Part shown: positions 56,812-64,000 of the stretch, piece by piece
Layout: the number at the start of each line of letters is the position of its first letter
Numbering within the stretch: position 1 is the first letter of the stretch
Source of the DNA: Alphaproteobacteria bacterium
Lineage (GTDB): Bacteria; Myxococcota_A; UBA796; GCA-2862545
NCBI GenBank assembly: GCA_020632875.1
Contig: JACKET010000013.1
Coordinates: 1 to 64,000 of the forward strand
DNA length: 64,000 nucleotides
Direction of reading: 5' to 3'
Made by a program: the position numbers and the translations under genes
The notes under the pieces: generated by a model
Database searches by the model: none
What the model was told of the DNA's origin: nothing
The model's input: the letters and a program-made list of their open reading frames with translations, nothing else

Positions 56812-58375
56812 GTGGCTGCGCACGGGGGTGGTCTACCAGGTCTACCCGCGGAGCTTCCAGGACAGCGACGGGGACGGGATCGGCGACCTTCCCGGCATCC
56901 TGGCGCGCGTGCCCTACCTCGCGGACCTCGGCGTCGACGTGCTGTGGCTCTCCCCCGTGCATCCGAGCCCCGACGCCGACTTCGGCTACGACGTCGCGGA
57001 CTACGACGCGGTCGACCCGAAGTTCGGCACCGACGCCGACCTCGACGCGCTGATCGCGGCCTGCCACTCCCGCGGGATGAAGGTGCTGCTCGACGGCGTG
57101 TTCAACCACACGTCCGACCAGCACGCGTGGTTCCGCGCGTCGCGCCGCTCCCGCGACGACCCGAAGCGCGACTGGTACATCTGGCGTGACCCGAAGAACG
57201 GCGGTCCGCCCAACAACTGGGCAAGCACGTTCGGCGGCCCGGCCTGGACGCTCGACGCGGCGACCGGCCAGTACTGGCTTCACAGCTTCCTGCCCGCGCA
57301 GCCCGACCTGAACTGGCGCAATCCCGAGGTGCAGGAGGCCGTGCTCGCGAGCATGCGCCGGTGGTTCGAGCGCGGCATCGACGGCTTCCGGCTCGACGTC
57401 TTCAACTGCTACCGCAAGCACCCCGACCTGCCCGACAACCCGCGACGCTGGCACCCGGGAGGCCTGGTGTACGGGTACATCGGGCAGCACCACGTCCACG
57501 ACCGCGACCAGGACGACCTCCCCGAGGTGCTGGGCGCGATGCGCGCCCTCGCCGACGAGCTCGGCGCGGGGCTCGTGGGCGAGACGATGGACGAGAACTT
57601 CCGGTACGACCAGGCGCACCGGTTCGTCGGTGCGACGGGCCTGCACCTCGCCTTCCACTTCGCGCTGCTGCACAGCCGGTGGAAGGCGCCGGCCCTCGCA
57701 CACGCCATCCGATCCTGGGTCGACTCGCTGCCCGCCGACGGCTGGCCCACCTGGGTGCTGTCGAACCACGACTTCCCGCGCCACGCGACCCGCTGGGGCG
57801 GGGGCGACGCGCGCGCGAAGGCCGCCGCCGTGCTGGCCCTGACGCTCGAGGGCACGCCGTTCCTGTACTACGGCGAAGAGCTCGGCATGCCCGAGGCCCG
57901 ACTGGCGCGCGCCCAGATCGTCGACCCTCCGGGCAAGCGGTTCTGGCCGTTCTTCAAGGGCCGCGACGGCGCACGCACGCCGATGCAGTGGGACGCCTCG
58001 CCGAACGCGGGGTTCACGACGGGCACGCCGTGGCTCCCCGTGAGCCCCGACGCCGCGCAGCGCAACGTCGCCGCCCAGCAGGGCGTGCCGGGCTCGGTGC
58101 TCGAGACCTACCGCGCGGTGCTCCGCCTGCGCCGCACGCACCGGGCGCTCCGCGAGGGCCGCATGCAGCTCCCCGACCCCGTGCACCCCGCCGTGCTCGC
58201 CTGGACGCGCACCGCCGACGAGACCCTGCAGGTCGTCCTGAACACGCGGTCGCGCCCCGAGACCCTCGTGCTGGCGGCGTCCACCGAGGTCCTGCTCCAG
58301 ACGGGCGGCGGGCGCGTGGACGGGCGGCAGGTCCACCTCGACGCCGACGAGGCGATGATCCTGCGCACGGTCTGA
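56783..58375 (+). CDS. GH13 alpha-glucosidase (alpha-amylase family)
   Basis: 530 aa. GH13 regions are all present: YDVADYDAVDPKFG, GVFNHTSDQH, the nucleophile in FRLDVFN (Asp205), the acid/base in VGETMDEN (Glu267) and SNHDFPRHATR (Asp330). YQVYPRSFQDSDGDGIGDL places it with alpha-glucosidases and oligo-1,6-glucosidases rather than endo-amylases. No signal peptide, so intracellular. Start: ATG 56783 with AGGAG, or ATG 56801 (MIPEW), 18 bases later. Both overlap the preceding lipoprotein gene. Confidence 0.94.
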   Translation: MPGWTRMIPEWLRTGVVYQVYPRSFQDSDGDGIGDLPGILARVPYLADLGVDVLWLSPVHPSPDADFGYDVADYDAVDPKFGTDADLDALIAACHSRGMKVLLDGVFNHTSDQHAWFRASRRSRDDPKRDWYIWRDPKNGGPPNNWASTFGGPAWTLDAATGQYWLHSFLPAQPDLNWRNPEVQEAVLASMRRWFERGIDGFRLDVFNCYRKHPDLPDNPRRWHPGGLVYGYIGQHHVHDRDQDDLPEVLGAMRALADELGAGLVGETMDENFRYDQAHRFVGATGLHLAFHFALLHSRWKAPALAHAIRSWVDSLPADGWPTWVLSNHDFPRHATRWGGGDARAKAAAVLALTLEGTPFLYYGEELGMPEARLARAQIVDPPGKRFWPFFKGRDGARTPMQWDASPNAGFTTGTPWLPVSPDAAQRNVAAQQGVPGSVLETYRAVLRLRRTHRALREGRMQLPDPVHPAVLAWTRTADETLQVVLNTRSRPETLVLAASTEVLLQTGGGRVDGRQVHLDADEAMILRTV

Positions 58376-58408
58376 AGCCGCGATACCTGGCGCCCCTCCG
58401 GAGGTTCC

Positions 58409-59305
58409 ATGCCGATCGCCCTCGACTGTCCCCACTGCGGTCGCGCCAAGGTCGAGACCGCCAACAACGTGTGGTTCCTGCAGGGGTTCCTGCTGTTCGC
58501 GCGCTACGGCTCGAAGTCGATCATCGGATGCGGCCCGTGCGTGCGGAGCCAGACGATGCAGAGCCTCGCCCTGTCGAGCGTGCTCGGCTGGTGGTGCTTC
58601 CCCTGGGGCCTCGGCACGCCGGTCGTCATGATGCAGAACGTCGCCGCGCTGCTCGGCACCGACGACACGAGCGACCTGCGCCGGCTGCTCGGCCAGCAGG
58701 GGCTCGATCTCGACGAGCTGCAGGTCGACGCCGACGGCCGCAGCGCCGGCGACCGCAAGATGATCGCGGCCATCCTGCACACGCTGCACGGCATGGTGTG
58801 GGCCGACGGAAGCGCCGACGCGCGCGAGATCGAGACCGGCGCCGGCATCCTCGTCGCGATGCTCGGCGAAGACCTGCTCACGCCCGACCAGGCGCGCGCG
58901 GTGCTCGCGAAGCCCGAGGCTCCGCCGGCCGAGAGCCTCGAGGCGCTGAGCCCCGACGCCCAGCTCATCCTGATGAAGGCGGCCTGCGCGATCGCCGCGG
59001 CCGACGACGTGATCGAGCCCGGCGAGATCGAGGCGCTCGAGAGCCTGGGTCGCCGGCTCGGCCTCGATGCGTCCATCACGGCGCGGTTCGTCGCGGCCCT
59101 CCAGGAGACCGTGCCCGGTCCGGACGAAGGGGTGCGCGAGATCGCCGCCGCGCTCCTCGGGGTCCCCGTCGACGCGCCCGCGTCCGAGGTGCGGTCGGCG
59201 TACCAGGCGCTCATGGTCCAGGCCGCGCAGGAGCCGGATGCCGAGGTCCGCGGGCAGGCACTGGCCCAGCTCCAGGGCGCCTACCAGGTGCTGCTCCAGG
59301 CCTGA
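58409..59305 (+). CDS. TerB-like protein with zinc ribbon and J-like tail
   Basis: 298 aa. Zinc-ribbon-like cysteine pairs (C7-C10 in CPHCG, C41-C44 in CGPC). The middle part (about 120-225) has two helical TerB-like units (HGMVWADGSADAREIET, AACAIAAADDVIEPGEIEAL) with the acidic metal-site pattern. The C-terminus (about 250-298, LLGVPVDAPASEVRSAYQAL) resembles a DnaJ domain. GGAGG lies before the ATG. A cytoplasmic stress or chaperone-adaptor role is likely; no partner is visible. Confidence 0.72.
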   Translation: MPIALDCPHCGRAKVETANNVWFLQGFLLFARYGSKSIIGCGPCVRSQTMQSLALSSVLGWWCFPWGLGTPVVMMQNVAALLGTDDTSDLRRLLGQQGLDLDELQVDADGRSAGDRKMIAAILHTLHGMVWADGSADAREIETGAGILVAMLGEDLLTPDQARAVLAKPEAPPAESLEALSPDAQLILMKAACAIAAADDVIEPGEIEALESLGRRLGLDASITARFVAALQETVPGPDEGVREIAAALLGVPVDAPASEVRSAYQALMVQAAQEPDAEVRGQALAQLQGAYQVLLQA

Positions 59306-59360
59306 CGGTTGTAAGGTCGCGCGGTCGCGTACGTTCGCCGCGTGATCTTCCGGAGGTCCG

Positions 59361-60743
59361 ATGCTCGTTGCCCTGCTCTCAGCCGCCCAGGCGTTCTGCG
59401 GCTTCTACGTCGGGGGCGCCGACGCCCAGCTCTACAACGACGCCACGCTCACGGTCCTCATGCGCGACGGCACGACCACCGTGCTCTCGATGCAGAACAC
59501 CTACCAGGGCCCCCCCGAGGACTTCGCGCTCGTCGTGCCCGTCCCGCAGGTGCTCGAGAAGGAGAACGTGCGCACGCTGCCCCACGAGGTGTTCCGCAAG
59601 ATCGACACGCTCGCGGCGCCCCGCCTCGTCGAGTACTGGGAGCAGGACCCCTGCTACGACCCGCCCGAGCTCAAGTACAAGAAGCGCGGCGCGATGAAGA
59701 GCGGCGGCGAGTACGAGATGGTGCCGAGCTCCGTCGACGCCGGCCTCGGCGTCACGATCGAAGCGCAGTTCGAGGTCGCCGAGTACGACATCCTCATCCT
59801 GTCCGCGAAAGACAGCTCGGGCCTCGAGAAGTGGCTGGTCCAGGAGGAGTACAACATCCCGGCGGGCGCGAGCAGCGCGCTGCGTCCGTACGTCGAGTCG
59901 GGCACGAAGTTCTTCGTCGCGAAGGTCGATCCCGAGCGGGTGACCTTCCAGGGTGACCGCGCCGTGCTGTCGCCGCTGCGCGTGCACTACGACAGCGAGA
60001 CCTTCGCGCTGCCCATCCGCCTCGGCCTGCTCAACAGCCACGGCGAGCAGGACCTTCTGGTGCACATCCTGGGTCGCGACAGGCGCTACGAGGTCGCGAA
60101 CTACGCGAACGTCACGATCCCGACCAACCTGCGCGTCACCGAAGAGGTGAAGGGCGACTTCGGCGCCTTCTACGAGGCGCTGTTCCGCAACACGATCGCG
60201 GATCGGCCCGGCGCCGTCGTCACGGAGTACAGCTGGCAGTCGAGCTCGTGCGACCCCTGCCCGGGCCCGACACTCGACGGCGACGACGTGATGACGCTCG
60301 GCGGCGACGTGACGAGCGACGCGAACCCCGGCAGCTGGACGCTCACCCGGCTGCACTACCGGTACGGCGCGGATGCGGTGGACGAAGACCTCGTGTTCCG
60401 CGAGGCCGAGGGCATCATCGGCGGCCGCGGCACGCCCGATCCGGAGGGTCGCTTCCAGGAGGCCGTGCAGGCGTCCGGGCAGAACCAGTTCCAGGGCCGC
60501 TACGCCGTGCTCCACCCGTGGGAGGGCCCGGTGAAGTGCCGGAATCCGCGCCGCGGCGTCTGGGGAGGTCCGGACGGACACGGCCTTCCGCCGGTGAAGC
60601 CCGCCGGCGACTCGATGGCGAAGCGCGAGCGCAAGGCCGTCGATCTGGCCGCCGTCCTGCTCGATCCGGTCGAGATCGTCGCGCCGCACGAAGGCGGCGT
60701 CGACAAGCCGAACCGCAAGGAGACGATTCCCGAGGCGGAATAG
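59361..60743 (+). CDS. DUF2330 family secreted protein
   Basis: 460 aa. Signal peptide (LVALLSAAQA), then CGFYVGGADAQLYND, VLSMQNTYQGPPEDFALVVPVPQVL, RLVEYWEQDPCYDPPELK and the strand pattern of DUF2330, a family common in Myxococcota and others, of unknown function. The C-terminal 80 residues are disordered and polar. GGAGG lies before the ATG. Confidence 0.88.
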   Translation: MLVALLSAAQAFCGFYVGGADAQLYNDATLTVLMRDGTTTVLSMQNTYQGPPEDFALVVPVPQVLEKENVRTLPHEVFRKIDTLAAPRLVEYWEQDPCYDPPELKYKKRGAMKSGGEYEMVPSSVDAGLGVTIEAQFEVAEYDILILSAKDSSGLEKWLVQEEYNIPAGASSALRPYVESGTKFFVAKVDPERVTFQGDRAVLSPLRVHYDSETFALPIRLGLLNSHGEQDLLVHILGRDRRYEVANYANVTIPTNLRVTEEVKGDFGAFYEALFRNTIADRPGAVVTEYSWQSSSCDPCPGPTLDGDDVMTLGGDVTSDANPGSWTLTRLHYRYGADAVDEDLVFREAEGIIGGRGTPDPEGRFQEAVQASGQNQFQGRYAVLHPWEGPVKCRNPRRGVWGGPDGHGLPPVKPAGDSMAKRERKAVDLAAVLLDPVEIVAPHEGGVDKPNRKETIPEAE

Positions 60744-60752
60744 CGGGGTGTA

Positions 60753-62051
<1,299 letters not shown>

Positions 62052-62054
62052 TCG

Positions 62055-62555
62055 TCAGGGCAGGCCCACCGCGACGCCCAGCTGCCCTCCGACCTCCCAG
62101 CGACCGTCGTTCATCCGCGTGACGGGGACCGCGGCCACGAGGTTCCCGAAGGCACCGAACGACACCTCGGGCCGCGCGCGCCAGCCGCTCTCGCCCTCGC
62201 GGCGGACCAGGCCCACCAGGAGGCCCGGCCGCACGTAGTGCCGGTGGATGACGCGGCACGACATGCCGTGGGAGACGTGGTTGTAGCTGTCGCCGACGAA
62301 CGTGTGCGTGCCGACGCCGTAGAACCCGTCCGTCACGGGCCCGCGCAGGCCCCACTCCCCGAAGACCACGGCGCTCGTGCCGAGCCCGACCGACGCGCCG
62401 AGCCCGTGCGCGCCGCCCGCGTTCGTCACTCCGCCGAGCACCCACAGCCGCGGGATCGGCAGCCACGAGTACTCGTTGCGCACGCCGGACACGTCGCGGA
62501 CGCGCTCCGGCTCGGCCGGCCCGACGGCCAGCGCGATCGACAGGAACACCAGCAT
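62055..62555 (-). CDS. Secreted or outer-membrane beta protein
   Basis: 166 aa from ATG 62555. Signal peptide (LVFLSIALAVGPA), then repeated strand-turn units (LGASVGLGTSAVVFGEWG, FVGDSYNHVSHGMS, SFGAFGNLVAAVPVT) as in small outer-membrane barrels. No family recognised. TATCCT ends six bases before the ATG, and no SD is present, so a leaderless mRNA is likely. Its stop is four bases from the convergent histidine kinase. Confidence 0.68.
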   Translation of the reverse strand: MLVFLSIALAVGPAEPERVRDVSGVRNEYSWLPIPRLWVLGGVTNAGGAHGLGASVGLGTSAVVFGEWGLRGPVTDGFYGVGTHTFVGDSYNHVSHGMSCRVIHRHYVRPGLLVGLVRREGESGWRARPEVSFGAFGNLVAAVPVTRMNDGRWEVGGQLGVAVGLP

Positions 62556-62561
62556 GGGCCG

Positions 62562-62567
62562 AGGATA
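62562..62567 (-). promoter_or_regulatory. Putative -10 hexamer of the beta-protein gene
   Basis: TATCCT (TANNNT) on the minus strand ends six bases before ATG 62555. Confidence 0.45.
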
Positions 62568-62658
62568 CCGGAAGATCCGCGCACCCGCCGCCGGACCGCG
62601 ACCTGTCGAGATTCCGTGAAGCGGGGAACCCCGACGACCGCGGCGCGTCTGCTCGCCC

Positions 62659-63588
62659 ATGGACCCCGTCGCCCGATGGTCGCTCTCCCGCGTCGAGCTC
62701 GTCACGCCGCCCCGATCGCGCCTCGCGACGCTCGCCACCGGCATCGCGCCGCTCCTGCTGCTGGCCGTCTGGCTCGGGTCGGCCGTCTGGATGGCCCGGA
62801 TCGAGCACCGTCCGGACGCCGCGCTCCTGGCGTGCGAGCGGCCGTGGAGCTCCGTGCGGCCCGTGTGTGCGCGCTTCGAAGCGCCGTGGCGCCGGGTCCC
62901 GATCGCCCGCAGCGCCTGGAAGGACACCCGCGCGCGGATGCTGGGCTGCGACCCGGCACGGCGGTTCCCGCTGCTCGCGCGGGTCCAGCCCGAGCTCGGC
63001 ATCGCCCAGCCCTACAACGGCCACAACGGCGCGTTCTTCACGCTCGCCGCCGAGGTCGATCGCACCATCGAGGCGGGCGCCTCGCCGGGTCCCCTGCCGC
63101 CCCTCGAGTGTGAGGACGGCTTCCGTCCGTACTGGGCCGCCGAGCACGAGACCCGCGCGTACGAGCGGATGATCCGCACCGACTACCTGCACCGGGTACG
63201 GGCCGCGATCGCCGAAGCCCACGAGACCCCCGCCGCGCTGTGGTGGACCATCGCAGGGATCGTCGTCCTCGGGCTGCTCGGGCTTCCGTTCGCGCTGGCC
63301 CACCTCGCGTGGCGGCTGCGCGACGTCCGCCGTGTGGCGCTGGTGCTCGAGCCGCAGCGCGTCCGGTTCGGCTCTCGCACCATCGCGAGCGACGCGATCG
63401 CCTCGCTCGGGCTCGAGGGCGACCGGATCGCGCTCCACCGCCGCGACGGCCGCGTGCTGCGCTCGTCGCCGCTGCCCCACGCCGCGATCCCGGAGGCCGA
63501 TGCGCTCTGCGCGGCCTTCCGGGCCGAGGTGCCCGGGACTCCCGCCGCCCGCCCCCCCGCCGCGATCCAGCGGCTGCGCGAGGCATAG
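62659..63588 (+). CDS. Two-helix membrane protein, first of a tandem pair
   Basis: 309 aa. Cytoplasmic start RWSLSRVELVTPPRSRLATL, membrane helix at about 26-46, a large extracytoplasmic loop with cysteines (CERPW, CARFEAPW, GCDPARRF, LECEDGF), a second helix at about 195-220, then a cytoplasmic basic domain (VALVLEPQRVRFGSRTIASD) resembling a PH-like fold. Function unknown. A partial homologue starts three bases after its stop, a tandem duplication. Confidence 0.7.
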   Translation: MDPVARWSLSRVELVTPPRSRLATLATGIAPLLLLAVWLGSAVWMARIEHRPDAALLACERPWSSVRPVCARFEAPWRRVPIARSAWKDTRARMLGCDPARRFPLLARVQPELGIAQPYNGHNGAFFTLAAEVDRTIEAGASPGPLPPLECEDGFRPYWAAEHETRAYERMIRTDYLHRVRAAIAEAHETPAALWWTIAGIVVLGLLGLPFALAHLAWRLRDVRRVALVLEPQRVRFGSRTIASDAIASLGLEGDRIALHRRDGRVLRSSPLPHAAIPEADALCAAFRAEVPGTPAARPPAAIQRLREA

Positions 63589-63590
63589 CG

Positions 63591-64000
63591 GTGGCCGAGA
63601 CGCGGTGGTCCATCGCAGGCGTGGAGCTCGTGACGCCGGCCCGTGGGCGGCGTGCCACCCTCGTCCTCGCGCTCGCGCCCCTGGCACTCGTGCTCCTGTG
63701 GCTGGGCCTCGCCGCCGGAATCGCCGCGCAGCGGCTGGAGCCCCCGGAGGCGCTGCTCCCCTGCCGATCGGCGACCGAGATGTCCCTCCAGGCCTGCGCG
63801 CCGTTCGTGCCGGAGGAGATGGACCTCGTCTGGCCGCGGGACGCGTGGGTGGACGCACGGGCCGCACAGCTGTGCGTCCACGACAGCCCACCCCCCACCC
63901 CGCCCCGTTCCGACGGCGGGCTCGGCGACCCGCGGAACGCGCGCTTCCTCGACATGGTGCGCACGACGCACGCGGCGTCCCGGTTCGACTGGCAGCCGAG
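63591..64000 (+). CDS. Paralogue of the preceding membrane protein, cut by the window edge
   Basis: Open from GTG 63591 to the edge (136 codons). The opening RWSIAGVELVTPARGRRATL and a following hydrophobic helix (about 27-45) are close to residues 6-46 of the upstream protein, and the cysteine-spaced loop (LLPCRSATEMSLQAC) is partly shared. It is the second copy of a tandem pair; its end lies outside the window. Confidence 0.65.
   Translation, partial: MAETRWSIAGVELVTPARGRRATLVLALAPLALVLLWLGLAAGIAAQRLEPPEALLPCRSATEMSLQACAPFVPEEMDLVWPRDAWVDARAAQLCVHDSPPPTPPRSDGGLGDPRNARFLDMVRTTHAASRFDWQP

Overview
The window comes from a very GC-rich bacterium, most likely a myxobacterium-like member of the Myxococcota. 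The reasons are the secreted proteins and the signalling genes. There are many short lipoproteins, MopE-type Asp/Cys repeat proteins (CDGIDNDC-like units), Asp-Thr/Asp-Ala low-complexity linkers, C-terminal tails of the MYXO-CTERM kind (GC.C, hydrophobic stretch, RRR), two Ser/Thr protein kinases, a winged-helix/ATPase regulator and a DUF2330 protein. No rRNA, tRNA, CRISPR array, prophage or complete insertion sequence was found. Coding density is very high and many neighbouring genes overlap by a few bases.

Layout. 1-7.3 kb: a lower-GC partial gene and a partner of unknown function, a CHAD protein, a channel-like protein with two TrkA-N domains, a beta-helix/MopE lipoprotein and a Na/Pi cotransporter. 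7.4-14.7 kb: threonylcarbamoyl-AMP synthase with a secreted partner, a 158-aa protein, a kinase-ATPase signalling protein, a small lipoprotein and a 5'-3' exonuclease. 14.7-21.9 kb: a beta-helix/MopE/MYXO-CTERM protein, an Ig-like protein, a SMI1/KNR4-like protein, a GyrB-like ATPase without its topoisomerase half and a two-gene surface-protein operon. 22-31 kb: the divergent winged-helix/ATPase regulator, a haem lipoprotein, a membrane kinase and a 1402-aa lectin/MopE protein. 31-43.3 kb: a 1090-aa protein with a very long Asp/Ala/Thr tract, a beta-propeller/di-haem cytochrome lipoprotein, two HAD-phosphatase lipoproteins, an ATP-grasp ligase with a Cys-rich micro-ORF in front of it and a lamin-tail lipoprotein. 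43.3-48.9 kb: sulfatase, MFS transporter, ChaC-type cyclotransferase and a PLP decarboxylase. 48.9-50.4 kb: a non-coding island built of nested inverted repeats. 50.4-64 kb: SRPBCC protein, SulP-STAS-cNMP transporter, aldehyde dehydrogenase, START-like protein, GH13 alpha-glucosidase, TerB-like protein, DUF2330 protein, histidine kinase and a tandem pair of membrane proteins cut by the window edge.

How the genes fit together. Roughly half of the gene products carry a signal peptide or lipobox, so the region largely encodes the cell surface and periplasm (adhesion, phosphate and sugar scavenging, haem redox), with kinases and a winged-helix ATPase as likely regulators. Assignments come from reading motifs by eye; no database search was run.

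Three things stand out. First, about ten genes without a Shine-Dalgarno have a TANNNT-like hexamer ending 5-8 nt before the start codon, which implies leaderless mRNAs. One of these is a 24-codon Cys-rich ORF in front of the ATP-grasp gene. Second, the non-coding island at 48,975-50,394 has two roughly 195-bp arms in inverted orientation, each with a hairpin whose stem shows a compensatory base change, and each arm lies about 50 nt past a stop codon. Third, a gene encodes only the ATPase part of GyrB fused to an unknown domain.
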